DNA of 64,000 nt from Diospyros lotus (taxonomy: Eukaryota > Streptophyta > Magnoliopsida > Ericales > Ebenaceae), in NCBI RefSeq assembly GCF_014633365.1, contig NC_068346.1:15397030-15461029 (forward strand), in the 5' to 3' direction. The position numbers and the translations under genes are program-made. The notes under the pieces were generated by a model. The model saw only the letters and a list, made by a program, of their open reading frames with translations. It was not told where the DNA came from and did not search any database. How positions within the stretch are numbered: position 1 is the first letter of the stretch; each line of letters opens with the position of its first letter. Below are positions 13,101 to 22,406 of the stretch, in pieces.

Positions 13101-13496
13101 CTTGCACAAATAAATGTCGTGCCCTTTCTTTTCACTAACATTGCTGATTTTTTATGTGTTGGCGCATCGACCACTTGCCACACGAAGGATGGATAAAGTT
13201 GAGACGTTGATTCTAAGTTAAGCATTGGGGGATAGATTTCTCATGGATTCAATTCACGTCTCTTTGCAGGAGAAATATATGTTGCATTTTTCAATTTAAA
13301 TGCTCAGGGGACTGTAATATCGGCGAAGATTTCAGACCTGGCTGAAGCTCTTCCCGGTAGAAATCTAAATAACGGAAAGGATTCGTGCAGCGCTAAAGAA
13401 GTATGGAGTGGGAAGGATCTCGGAGAAGTGAAAGAGACGCTATCAACACCCGTACAAATGCATGGCTGCGCGTTGTTTGTCCTGACCTGCCACTAG
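1151..13496 (+). CDS. APSE: GH27 family glycosidase, APSE / melibiase-like (14 exons, 642 aa)
   Basis: Predicted secreted glycoside hydrolase of family GH27 (alpha-galactosidase / beta-L-arabinopyranosidase type), similar to Arabidopsis At3g26380 (APSE). Exons that splice in frame: 1151-1215, 1865-2012, 2162-2419, 2681-2855, 9126-9187, 9324-9487, 9681-9778, 10616-10674, 10769-10903, 10989-11239, 11330-11489, 11835-11910, 12002-12052, 13270-13496. They sum to 1929 nt including TAG. Residues 1-22 are a leucine-rich signal peptide. GWNSYDS (about 38-44) begins the TIM barrel. KHDC (217-220) carries the likely nucleophile Asp219, and WPDLDM (309-314) the likely acid/base Asp311. The C-terminal part is the beta-sandwich seen in the family. 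Intron 9 (10904-10988) uses a GC-AG splice pair. Intron 4 is 6.27 kb because a copia element is inserted in it. The exon 1 donor (AC/GTACTC) is weak and is inferred from frame and signal-peptide logic. No stop or frameshift is present in the joined frame, so the gene may be functional. Substrate is inferred from family. Confidence 0.88.
2856..3241. other. intron 4, part left of the copia insertion
   Basis: Intronic sequence between the exon 4 donor and the target site duplication of the copia element. It contains a 70-codon open frame on each strand at about 3015-3265, but neither has a recognisable domain. The stretch looks like ordinary intron or an unidentifiable older repeat. Confidence 0.5.
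3247..3511 (-). repeat. copia 3' LTR (265 bp)
   Basis: Begins TGAACAAAATAGGG and ends GGATTCTCCAACA. It is the 3' LTR because the polypurine tract complement CTCCCTCTCAAG follows at 3512-3523. It carries 12 extra bases near its right end compared with the partner LTR. Confidence 0.92.
3519..3794 (-). pseudogene. copia RNase H remnant
   Basis: The minus-strand frame contains [11 protein letters not shown] followed by [15 protein letters not shown] and DIFTKAMS, the usual end of copia RNase H (active-site Asp of the SDS motif, then KHI/HV-D-HF-IRE and DxxTK). It lies just inside the 3' LTR. The upstream half of RNase H, to about 4060, is recognisable only in broken frames. Confidence 0.85.
4064..5202 (-). 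pseudogene. copia reverse transcriptase, broken in several frames
   Basis: The upstream part (4642-5202) contains [28 protein letters not shown] and [14 protein letters not shown], diagnostic of copia RT. The YVDD-type active site is readable on the minus strand near 4435-4460. The downstream part (4064-4390) has [14 protein letters not shown]. Stops and frameshifts separate the parts, so no continuous enzyme can be made. Confidence 0.88.
5494..5787 (-). pseudogene. copia integrase C-terminal / linker remnant
   Basis: The minus frame has [10 protein letters not shown], then [20 protein letters not shown] and QKEYKCYCP, the conserved region between copia integrase and RT. Between 5203 and 5493 the frame encodes a proline/glutamine/threonine-rich linker with repeated TQP and KPA words and no domain. 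Confidence 0.82.
5909..6199 (-). pseudogene. copia integrase core remnant
   Basis: Contains [23 protein letters not shown], with the first catalytic Asp in the TFINDHTR equivalent, and [11 protein letters not shown], where the second catalytic Asp sits in TNNDREY (usually TDNGGEY-like). The order after GAG-pre-integrase fits copia. A frame break separates it from the upstream domain. Confidence 0.82.
6221..6802 (-). pseudogene. copia GAG-pre-integrase domain with internal duplication
   Basis: The 193-codon minus frame holds LLSISKLTKDM-like protease-downstream sequence, then the WHKRLGNPS motif twice, then CEHCILAKQ, the zinc-binding start of integrase. The second WHK-RLG block arises from an exact 150 bp in-frame tandem duplication described separately. 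The domain normally occurs once. Confidence 0.87.
6323..6622 (-). repeat. 150 bp direct tandem duplication inside copia pol
   Basis: Two head-to-tail copies with period exactly 150 bp (for example the CTTTCTCTTTATTGATAAAC block at 6331 and again at 6481). I see one clear difference between copies (AAGGCATTTG versus AAGGCGTTTG). Being a multiple of three, it adds 50 residues without shifting frame. Confidence 0.95.
7454..7762 (-). pseudogene. copia gag remnant (UBN2-type)
   Basis: The minus frame encodes [16 protein letters not shown], [19 protein letters not shown] and [14 protein letters not shown] segments, the usual core of plant copia gag. The N-terminal part to about 7860 and the zinc-knuckle part to about 7250 are in other frames. 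The gag is not intact. Confidence 0.85.
8115..8129 (-). other. copia primer binding site
   Basis: On the minus strand, TGGTATCAGAACCCAG follows directly after the 5' LTR. It matches the initiator tRNA-Met PBS pattern TGGTATCAGAGC used by most plant copia elements, with one substitution. Confidence 0.85.
8130..8382 (-). repeat. copia 5' LTR (253 bp)
   Basis: Partner of the LTR at 3247-3511 with the same TGAACAAAATAGGG and CTCCAACA ends. It lacks the 12 bp segment near position 3465 of the other copy. The target duplication GAAGA follows at 8383-8387. Confidence 0.92.
8388..9125. other. intron 4, part right of the copia insertion
   Basis: AT-rich intron sequence running to the acceptor TTCTCAG at 9119-9125. 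A 118-codon minus frame (8569-8925) has no recognisable domain and is probably chance. No RNA gene or regulatory site recognised. Confidence 0.5.
12440..12890 (+). pseudogene. LINE reverse-transcriptase relic in intron 13
   Basis: A plus-strand conceptual translation with several stops reads [23 protein letters not shown], then HRIKI-WLK-KS-CNILCD and NDRIRI. This collinear series matches the distal part of the RT of plant LINE-type elements (KTEY, KYLGS, HRI-GWLKW, VLCD, DRIRN words). At least three in-frame stops make it dead. It sits wholly within intron 13 (12053-13269) in the same orientation as the host gene. Confidence 0.7.
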
Positions 13497-14161
13497 TGTT
13501 GTGCTGTTCTGTGATCTCTTCCTTTTTCCACGTTACTTCTTCTTCTTCTTCAAGAGCTTAGAGCTGCACTAAGATCATTTAATGTTACCTTTGAATACAC
13601 TCTGGGTTCAGAGTGGCAACTGTTTTTCTTAAAGTTGGTGTTTGACTTCCCAGGTTGCTTTCATGATTGATTGTGTTCTGCAGATGTGTCGTCGAGTAAA
13701 TTATGGCTGCTTAATGGATTAGTTCGAAGTGGATCTGGGTTTTCAACAACCAACCGCGAGGTCTGGTTTCTTGCTTTGTGAAAGTCGCCGCGGGGGGGTG
13801 TATGTTTTGAGAACTCGTAATAGCAGCTTGCTCGCTCTTGCGCCGATAGAAAACATAATTTATTTATTTATAATGTCCACCTCAATGCCATACCAACTTT
13901 CTTGTCCTTCTTAGAAGAATATGCTTACTAGTTAGTACCCACAAATAATATTCTTGATAACACTTTATTTTATACATATTTTTATTTAATTTTAATATTA
14001 AGTTTATGTTACTTTTTTTATTTAAAATGTGAGTTTATATAGATATTACATAATTTAAATTTCTTTATGCGGAAAACAAGTAGAAGAAATTAATTTGAAT
14101 AATTGTGTTTAAAAGAAAATATTATAAATTAATTTATAATATTAATTTTAAAAGTCATTAT
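13497..14161. other. 3' UTR and downstream flank of the GH27 gene
   Basis: Follows the TAG stop. The first 350-400 bp are less AT-rich and probably 3' UTR; no classical AATAAA signal stands out. From about 13920 it becomes very AT-rich non-coding DNA ending in ATTAT, the left target-site copy of the nested retrotransposon complex. Confidence 0.5.
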
Positions 14162-15004
14162 TGTTATGCTCAACAAAATAAATGGACAAATTCGATTAAC
14201 AAAGATAAGCAAGGAAATTGGAGGGAGGAGGCGGCACCAAGTGGTAGGTTGAGAGGCCATCTCGGGTCTCTCTAGGTGGGGATCACCCAGGAATGGCATA
14301 GCTAGGCGAGGGCTTTTTTGCACAAGGTCGCGAGGCAGTAAGGTGGGGGCCCCGCACACATGGTCACGCCACACGATCGAATAGCGAGGGCCCTCGTGCG
14401 CAAGGCTACGGCCTACCACGTGGGCGCAACTGCACCCCCAAGTGACCCTTACTCACGGGTATCGCGAGCACACGTTAGCGCACACCAATGCCCCAATACC
14501 CCTGAGTGACCCTCACTTGGGCCATGGGCACGCCCATGCCTGTGTGCCTGTGTGCCCACTCCTGCACTCCGCGCGCCCTCACCCCTACGATCAAAACTAC
14601 CTCCAAACTATTTGCCGAGAAGAATGGATCGCCTGACACCTGGTAGCCTCTTTCATTACTACAAATAAGGGGGCCTTCCCCCCCCCCCCCCCCAATTCAG
14701 TATGCAATCTCTCACACTCATATTTTCTTCTTGGATTCAAGTATTTTGCATTTTTGAAGGGTTGATTTAAGTATCGGAGGGTCTGTGCAAGGATTCTCAC
14801 ATGCTTTCCTAACTAATTTTTTTTTCCAGACAAGTCATCCATCGCTATCATTCCATCCCAGGAGAGACATTCATCGCTATCATTCCACCCTGAGAAAGTC
14901 ATCCATCACTCTAAAGAGTCACCCATTATTCGAATAAGTCACACGTGAGCTATCCTAAGGCAATTTTTCATACCTAAATTCATTGTTTTAGTTGAGCAAC
15001 AACA
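14162..15004 (+). repeat. Tat shell 5' LTR (843 bp)
   Basis: Starts TGTTATGCTCAAC and ends GTTGAGCAACAACA, giving inverted ends. It contains GC-rich GGGTCACCC/GAGTGACCC blocks, a C14-15 run at about 14679, and tandem CATCGCTATCATTCCA words near the 3' end. It is followed at once by a gypsy-type primer binding site. Confidence 0.85.
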
Positions 15005-15005
15005 A

Positions 15006-15024
15006 TTGGTGTTGTCTGTAGGAA
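15006..15024 (+). other. Tat shell primer binding site
   Basis: TTGGTGTTGTCTGTAGGAA directly after the 5' LTR resembles the TTGGCGCCGTCTGTGGGAA site common in plant Tat-like gypsy elements, with C-to-T type changes. Confidence 0.75.
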
Positions 15025-15452
15025 TCTAACAAAAGGCCTAGAAACACTCACTCATCATCTCATAAACCCAAAGCAGCCGACAAACCTTCTTTGGTGGCGC
15101 TCATTCACCCCAACGAGAAACCCTATCTCGTGTGGAAGATCACGATCAGTCTACCCTTAAGGGCCAGCTACCTCTCACCCATCACTCCTCCCATGAGGTC
15201 CAACCATTCTTCACCTATCGATCTCCTCATGAGGGTCATCCCTTCTTCACTCATCAACAGCCGCTCTTCCCAGGGCATCCACACCCATTGGAGATTCAGT
15301 TCCAAGTTCTGCCCTTCTAAGACCTTATTTTTTCGATCACATCAACTCAAGTGAACAAGCTGTATCTATAGCTCCCTGAGTTGAGTACGAAGCCCTGCAA
15401 CAACAGCATGCTGAGGGGATGCAAGCCCTTCATGAAATGGTAGGAATGTTGC
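15025..15452 (+). pseudogene. Tat shell leader and start of gag, interrupted
   Basis: The + strand contains the beginning of a gag-like region with short open frames (15091-15354) rich in Ser, Pro and His. It stops at 15452, where a Tekay-like LTR has inserted after GTTGC. The gag resumes near 20350 on the other side of the inserted block. Confidence 0.5.
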
Positions 15453-18009
15453 TGTAACGCCCCGCTTTTTCGAGTGTTAAATAACTTAAGAATTTTGGTA
15501 ATATTTTTTTTTGCAATATAAACTATTTCCCGACAATCCCGTTTTATCTTCCCAGCATACTAAACAAGAATCAATAAGCTAAGACAGGTAATCATCATAA
15601 ATGCGAAAGGTTAAAATTGAAACCTGATATGGTACATAACTGAATTCACTTAATCATAACATAAGAATCTGTACCATCATATCATTAAATACTTAAATAC
15701 ATGGAGACTTATCTGTACAATCTGACGATTCCTCAGAAATATATAAAACCATAACAATTATACATGATCATCAATATAATAATATATCCTGAATCCTCAT
15801 GAGGAAGAAAATACCGGGACAACTCGCCAAACCTATCGGCCACGTCATCAATCATTCCTTTGCCATAACTACAAATCCTAACTGGAACGTTTGAATGTTC
15901 CAAGGGCATAACCCATTTAGAAGATGAATCTTTTAGTGAGGGTTTAGAAACATGATACATGAATACATGATGCAATAACATTATTTAACAATCATATACC
16001 CTAGTGTAACTTTCTTGACCCACCAGCCTGACACGGAACCCTAGGTAGAATCCCGACCTACTTTCAGGATAATCCTAACATTGTTTCATCATTTGCCCTT
16101 GGGAATTACAACTACAATATCAAGACAACATCCCAATCTCATGCACGAGTATCAATATGCCAATAATATCGTGTCATGCAAAAATCACGACTTTCCATGT
16201 AATATGATAAAATGATCATAACTTCAATAAATATAAGGCATAATGAAGCAAACATGTCATATATAGGTTCTTGGGACAAAACCACTCACCTTAGAACGAA
16301 ATTCGAAATACCTCGAAAAATGTGCATCACCTTGGATTGCGTGCCAACCTAAAAAATAATGAAAATCATCAAGATCCTTGCCCAAATCACTTCCTGACCA
16401 ATCATTTCCAAGGAAAAATCAATAATCTAATTTTTTCACACTTTTTCTTATTTTTCCTCTATTTTTCATAGTCATAACATCTTCCAAAATTCAAAATAAA
16501 TACATAATCAAGTAATTTATTGAATTTTTCTTCATTAAAATTCCTAAAATAACATTTTTAAGCTCCATAAAGTTTCTGGGAATTTGTCAAAACCTCTTCC
16601 TATTTTTTTCTAATTAACGTTTCTTTCAAAAATTCACAATAATTATTTTCTCATGCTATTTTCGAACTAAAAAAATCATAAAAGCAAACTATTAATTTTT
16701 CCTGTATTTTTGGACATTTTTTCAGAATTTTATCGATCTTATTTCTATTTTTACTCTATTTTCCTTTATTTTCAGTATTTAAAAATAATAAAAATTACCT
16801 CTAGTCATCTTCTCTTGCGCCGACACACTGGAAAATGAAACTGACTATACCAAAAGATAGCCCACTTTGATTTGAACACCCTGGCCAAATTTGAGCTTGA
16901 AACAACATCCCGAAGACCTCCCTCCAGGTAAAAATTAGTTCGGCTCCAATAAGATTCGATTTTTCCGGCAAAACTCTGATCACCCCTCAAATGAACTCTA
17001 AAATTCTTCAAAATTTTCAGAAATGATCCTCACCTCATGGGAAACAAAATCTCTATGGTTTGGTGCCTTAATTTATTAAAAAACGAGGTCGATTTGAAGC
17101 TCAAATCTTGTAAAACATTCGGCCACTATATCCTTTATTTATAGCCAAATTCGAACCCCAAAACGATAGATCTCGAGCAACCCAAGGCCTCTGATGTCTC
17201 CCCTTGCCATATATTCGTCCAAAATCCACTGAAATAGCCCTCAAAAGCTTGATTAAAGTGGCTAATTTTTTAGCCACTTTCGGCTGAAATTTGGCTATTT
17301 CGGTCAATACCAAGGCCGATTATCGGCCTAGTTGTTGCCCCAAGGTCCCTCAGCCCACTCCCTTGAGTCTTCCGCCATTGAATTCGGTGATGGGAAGGGT
17401 GGTAAGAAGCTTGGTCTGCCATGGCAGCTTCCAAGTTTTGGAAATTGCACTTTTACCCCATTCATTTTTACTTATTTACTTTTTTGGTCTTTCCATGAAG
17501 TCTCAGAACTTTCTATAACTTCCATTGAGTCCCTCAAGCTTTGAACTCTTCATTTCATCCTATAAGATTCTGAAAAAATGTCATTTCGACCTCCCTCTAC
17601 CAATTTCAAAAAACTGAACTTAGGCCTAAATCTTCGTTTTGGTCGTAAACCTTTTCATTTCTTCCTAAAACCACTGAAAGGTTGTCCTACATACTGAATA
17701 TGAGCCTCCTCAAGGTTCCATTGATTTCCCGGAAGTGTCCTATGATAATTCAATTTTGCAACCTAAATCGCAGCTGCATTTTAGTTGTATCGAAAATCGT
17801 TCCTGATTCGACTTCTCTTGATGCTAAAAATCATTTCTCAAGATGCTCATTAATGCCACATTATTTTCTTTTGCCATCTCGGCTTCAGGGTACTCCCTGC
17901 AGTCAATTCGATCAATTTTTTGGGCTATTTAGATACCAATCTTCCCTGAAATTTCATTTTCTTAATAAAATGCTTATTCTCCAATAATCTTAATTTCTTG
18001 GGTATTACA
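15453..18009 (-). repeat. Tekay/Del-like gypsy 3' LTR (2.56 kb), minus strand
   Basis: The + strand reads TGTAACGCCCCG at the left and GGGTATTACA at the right, so the minus-strand LTR is TGTAATACCC...CGTTACA. A minus-strand TATAAATAAA lies near 17140. The sequence just right of it (18010-18045), read on the minus strand, gives AATTTCGAGGACGAAATTTC and a purine-rich tract, the end of a chromovirus-type pol and PPT. This makes it a 3' LTR. The partner LTR is not found on the right, so the element is truncated. Confidence 0.75.
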
Positions 18010-18790
18010 TTCACCTCTTCTTAAAGAAATTTCGTCCTCGAAATTTGTATCTGTCTGATCAAGTAATTAAGACAAAGCCCAGCTTATTATCTGAACACCT
18101 TGATCACATATCGATTTAATCCTTAACAAACACCTTGAGTTTGTATTCTTTATACGGCCAAAGCTTACAAGCATACCGTATCATTTATAGAATTTCCTGT
18201 TGTGGTTCTTTTATAGTAAACCACACATCTTCCAATATTTTAGGCATGCACATTCTACCCTGACACTTTTGAGAATGCCATTTCGCATTTCAAAAATCAG
18301 AACCCTTGGGTTGGCCACGATCATTAATCATAGACAAGTACACTTGTCAACCACACATGCCTTCCGTATCTCATTCACCAGATCCAGCTAAACAACCAGG
18401 CTGGCGCTAAAAATAGACGATCATTTTGGCACTATACTCATCGTTAGCAGGCCAACAAGCCTCCAACATCTGGCACTCACAGCTATCCACCCAGGTCATG
18501 CGTCAGTCACCTCTTTGCCACGCCCCGGGTGATTCGAAGTAATGCAGTCGTAGTCCTTAAGAAACTTCATCCATCGTCGCTACCTCTCATTTAGCTCTTT
18601 CCGAGAGAACCCATACCTCTGGCTTCTTGTAGTTCGTGAGCACATCAAATGTCCCACCATTTTGGTAGTGTCTCTATAACCTCTAGAGCACATACCCCAG
18701 CTTCCAGCTCTAAATCATACATTGGGTAGTTCTCTTTGTGCCTTGGTGTAATCTACATGTAATCATTCATTCATGTTGCACTAACACGCA
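18010..18790 (-). pseudogene. Tekay-like pol remnant (RNase H and pol terminus)
   Basis: Minus-strand translation of about 18500-18765, with stops, reads RKELNER-RRWMKFLKDYDC then SNHPGRGKEV-DA, matching the RNase H end QKELNMRQRRWLELLKDYDC and YHPGKANVVADALSR of chromovirus pol. Only about 470 bp separate this from the LTR, too little for an integrase, so most of the integrase is deleted. Confidence 0.75.
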
Positions 18791-19692
18791 ACCCGAGCCT
18801 TTGAGCTATCACAAACTCTCACTGTATCTGGCAAATCATTCTCATTAGACTCTTCTCACGAGTCTTATTATGAACATGACTATTCCGAAGTGTCCTATCA
18901 TGACCTTTTGACAACAGCTTATCAAAACATCTTATTTTGAAACATCTTAAGATTTTATTTCGAAACATGATTCACAAAAATTTCATCTCGAACCCTACGT
19001 TGCTCCATGTTTCAAAACATAGGGTCGGGACTATAAATACCCGAAAAGCCCCGAACTCGACTTTCGTCTGTTCGAATAATTTTTTTCTTCTTGTCAAAAT
19101 CTCCAAAATAATAAAACATGTTTTTCCATAAAATTCTACATTTTTTCCATTTTCATTTCTTTTCTTTTCTTTCCCTTTTTCTTTTTCTTTTCTTCATTTC
19201 TTCTTCTTCTTCCTCCTTTTTCCTCTGGTTTCCTTCTCCACGAACGTCCACCGCTCGTGTACAGCCCGGTCGTTCCTTGGCCTCCGTCGCATCCTCCTCT
19301 AGCTAACTCCATCAGCCCTGCGATCGCACCACCGACCGACACCCCCGCGGCCTCGATCTCCTGCGCTCAGCGTCCCCCGTCGCTACAACATCACCTCCGG
19401 CTGCAGCCCTCCGCAGGCCAGATCTAGCCACGCCGCTATCGCCGCCAGCTCCCTTGCAGCCATCAATCATCACCCGGCTTCCCCCGACTGCCAAAGCAAC
19501 CATCGTCGTCCCTACCGCTGCTACCAGATCTGGGTTCATCCGACCCAATTGGTTCGACCCGACCCGACCTGATTCAGATTTGACCCATCCCTGATTCGAC
19601 CCATTAGATTTGACCCATATCTGATTTGATCCATCCAATTAGATCTAACCCATATCTGATTTGCTTAAATTTAGCCAGAACCTAGATCCATC
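18791..19692. other. unassigned block with CT-rich tract and degenerate tandem repeats
   Basis: Contains a plus-strand CTATAAATA at about 19030, a 100 bp CT-rich tract (19140-19230), a GC-rich stretch to about 19530, and an array of degenerate units of the form ATTTGACCCATATCTG (about 19555-19665). This layout (TATA, pyrimidine tract, GC-rich) resembles a gypsy LTR, but ends could not be located. No gene recognised. Confidence 0.4.
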
Positions 19693-20022
19693 ATGCCAAG
19701 ATGCAACATACCAAGACCCCAGCCTCGGTGTGGTGTTTGCATAGTCTTGCATGCCCAATGCCCCCCACGGTGCTTCTTTGTCCCGTATTTCATCCATGAG
19801 GAAGGAGCTATAGACTTTTCTGCCATCCAAAGAGTTTTTGGTGTCAGTAATGCCTCATTCCTTCTGTACCAACTTCCAGCAAGGGATCAGTCAGAGGCAG
19901 CTGCTTCACTTACTATTGAAGCTTTAGTTAGGCTTTAAGATCCTGTCTATGGCTGTGTATCTCACATTCTTACTCTTCAACAACAGGTTAGTGATTTGCA
20001 AGTTTATTGTGCTCACACTTGA
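19693..20022 (+). pseudogene. LOB-domain (LBD) transcription factor pseudogene fragment
   Basis: One + strand frame encodes the LOB domain in order: a CX2CX6CX3C zinc-finger-like block (CGVCIVLHAQCPPRC), FVPYF, IQRVFGVSNAS (the GAS block), ARDQSEAAASLTIEA, DPVYGC and ILTLQQQV. Intact LBD proteins bind DNA and control organ boundary and lateral root development. The HILTLQQQV tail suggests the class I LBD16/18/30 group (inference). A single in-frame TAA at 19936-19938 sits just before DPVYGC, where Arg is usual, and the frame closes at 20020-20022 without the C-terminal half. It is embedded in the retrotransposon complex and has no own promoter recognised, so it is probably a dead transposed or captured copy. 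Confidence 0.85.
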
Positions 20023-20340
20023 GATATGTAATCTACCAGTTGAAATGGCAGTGTTCGCTATGTTTCAAGGAATACAACTAACTTCCTTATAGGAATCCCT
20101 ATCTCTGGACCCGCTAACATCCTTGGATGACTTGTTCGTTAGAGAAAATAAATAAATACTCCATACGAAAGTAGTGAGGACCGTAGGAGGAAATGAAAAC
20201 GGGGAGCGAAAAGAAAAAAAATGAGAGAGATGTTGAAGAAGGCCCAAGTTGGCTAAAGGAAAGGGCCAGGAGATTGGATATAGTTGGGCCCCATTTAATC
20301 ATTATGCCAAACTCAATCAACCTCAGTTAGCCATATTAGC
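20023..20340. other. unassigned junction between the LBD fragment and Tat gag
   Basis: No domain recognised. Somewhere here the inserted block ends and the Tat shell sequence resumes. No clean repeat of the GTTGC that precedes the Tekay-like LTR was found. Confidence 0.4.
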
Positions 20341-21326
20341 ATCCATAAAAGGCTCGAGCCTCCTTCGACTTCTAAAAAAGGCTAACTGGCCTATGGGAAA
20401 AAAATCGAGATGAGTACTACAGATATCATCGAACTCGCGACCACCCCACTAACTAGTGTAGGGAATTGAAGAACCAAATTGAGGAATTTATTTGAGAAGG
20501 CCACCTGCAAAGGTATATAAAGGGTGAAAGAAGAAACGACTGGGAACCTTTGAGGAAGAAAGAGAGGCTTAAGGGTCAAGACAAGCAAAACCAACAACAA
20601 AATGATGGGAGAATGGATGATAGATTGGCCATTCCCCTAGATAATAAGCCCACACATCAATCCATTTATGTTATCTCTGGTGGTGAGACCTTAGCCGGAG
20701 ACACCTCCTCTTCTCGAAAAGCATATACCCGTCAAGCCTAACAAGTGAATTTAGTGATGGAAGTATAAGACAATAAAGAGTCGATTGTTTTCACTCTCGC
20801 CAACAAGGGAGATGTGATTACACCCCATGATAATCCTATGGTGATTTCAGTTGTCATCGCAAAATACCCTATTGGGAGGATCTTGGTTGATAGTGGCAGT
20901 TCAGTCAACCTCATTTACCAGAACTGCTTTAAGCAGATGCATATTTCTCACGATCAATTGAGAAAAGTCTCATCTCTATTATACTATTTCACTGGGGAAG
21001 TAGTGCTAGTAATTGGTTCGATTCAATTGCTAGTCATGCTAGGTTCCGACCAACAAAGCGTGACTCGTCAAACCAACTTCATGGTGGTAAAAGCTTCTTT
21101 AGTCGCATATAATGTGATCCTAGGGCACCCCCTACTCAATGATATAAGGGCAGTAATTTCATTGTGTTACCTACTGATGAAGATCCTTATGCCCCAGGGG
21201 GTGGGCCAAGTCCATGGGGATCAAAGAAAGGCTCGTACATGTTATGTCTCTTCCACGAAGGGGAAGAAGAATGATGAGACCCTATCAATTACTAAGCAAG
21301 CTATACATAAGTCACTCACCGAGTAG
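20341..21326 (+). pseudogene. Tat shell gag C-terminus and aspartic protease
   Basis: Segments in shifting frames read YYRYHRTRDH, ELKNQIEEFI and GHLQRYIKG, the Tat gag zinc-knuckle-like CRYHRDHGH...EDC region. A protease frame (20814-21326) follows with the catalytic motif DSGSSVNLIY, then AYNVILGHPLLNDIRAVIS and GVGQVHGDQRKAR-CY. This DSGSS...ILGRPLLN pattern is typical of Tat-lineage gypsy elements. A stop at 20739-20741 separates gag from protease. Confidence 0.85.
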
Positions 21327-21389
21327 GCTGTACACAAACCCCATCTAGTTAAAAAGTTAGAAGCTGTACAATTAAGTGAGACTGAACCT

Positions 21390-22406
21390 GTGAAGCTTGC
21401 TTATGTGGGCTCACAACTTTCGAAAGAAACAAAAAGGGAAATTGTTGAATGCTTAAAAGTCAATATGGATATATTCACTTGGATCTCGGCTGACATACCT
21501 AGAATCAGCCCAGATGTAATCTTTCATCACCTTAATGTTGATTCACAATTTAAACCCGTCTGGCAAAAGAAACGAAATATTGCCCCTAATAGGTTATTGG
21601 TATTAGAAAAAGTAGACAAGCTGTTGGATGCTGGTTTCATTCAAGAAGTACAATACCCTGACTGGTTAGCCAACGTTGTGATGGTAAAAAATCCCAATAG
21701 AAAGTGCTGAGTGTGCATTGACTTCACTAACCTCAATAAAGCCTGCCTAAAAGACTCGTACCCCTTGCCCCAGATCGATTGATTAGTGGATGAGATGTCG
21801 GAATATTGATTGTTGAGCTTCCTTGATGCCTTTTCAGGGTACCAACAAATCATGATGTATCCTCCAAATCAAGGAAAAACCTTTTTATCATAGAAAAAAG
21901 AACTTACTACTATAGGGTTGTGCTTTTTGGGCTGAAGAACGCTGGAGCTATATATCAACAAATGGTGAATAAGGTGTTCAATAATTTACTGGGCAATACG
22001 ATAGAGGCTTACGTCAACAATATGACTGTAAAAAGTTTAGAAGAAGAATCTTATGTTGAAAAGTTGACTAGGTGTTCAGAGTTTTCTGATGATACAATAT
22101 GTGACTAAACCCTATGAAGTGTGCATTCGGGATTCAATCAGGGAAGCTCTTGGGGTACATGATTACACAAAGGGGAATTGAGGCCAACCCTAAAAAAATG
22201 CAAGCCATACTAGACATGGCACCCCCAACGACTATCAAAGAAGTGCAATGGTTACAAGAAAGATTACAACCCTAAGTCGGCCAACACAAGCCTCCCATTT
22301 TTCTAGACGTTAAGAGTCAAAAAGGGGGTTTGAGTGGACATATTAGTGTAAGAAGTCCTTTGAAGACCTGAAGGAGTATTTGAAGGAAGTTCCCTTTCTG
22401 ACACAA
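21390..22406 (+). pseudogene. Tat shell reverse transcriptase, first part
   Basis: Reads IFTWISADIPRISPDV, LLDAGFIQEVQYPDWLANVV, VCIDFTNLNKAC, YPLPQID and FLDAFSGYQQI, the usual gypsy RT series, with several stops and one frame change. The active-site box reads YVNN (near 22007-22022) instead of YVDD, so both metal-binding Asp residues are lost. The coding sequence is interrupted at 22406 by a solo LTR and continues at 23881. Confidence 0.85.

Noticed and set aside
14675..14695. Poly-C runs here and near 29159, 45391 and 55767 as special structures
   Set aside because: Homopolymer runs in LTRs and PPT-adjacent sites are common and their lengths are prone to sequencing error.
19136..19638. 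Minus-strand Gly/Arg/Ser-rich frames
   Set aside because: Produced by the CT-rich tract and GC-rich block; composition is low-complexity and no domain is present.
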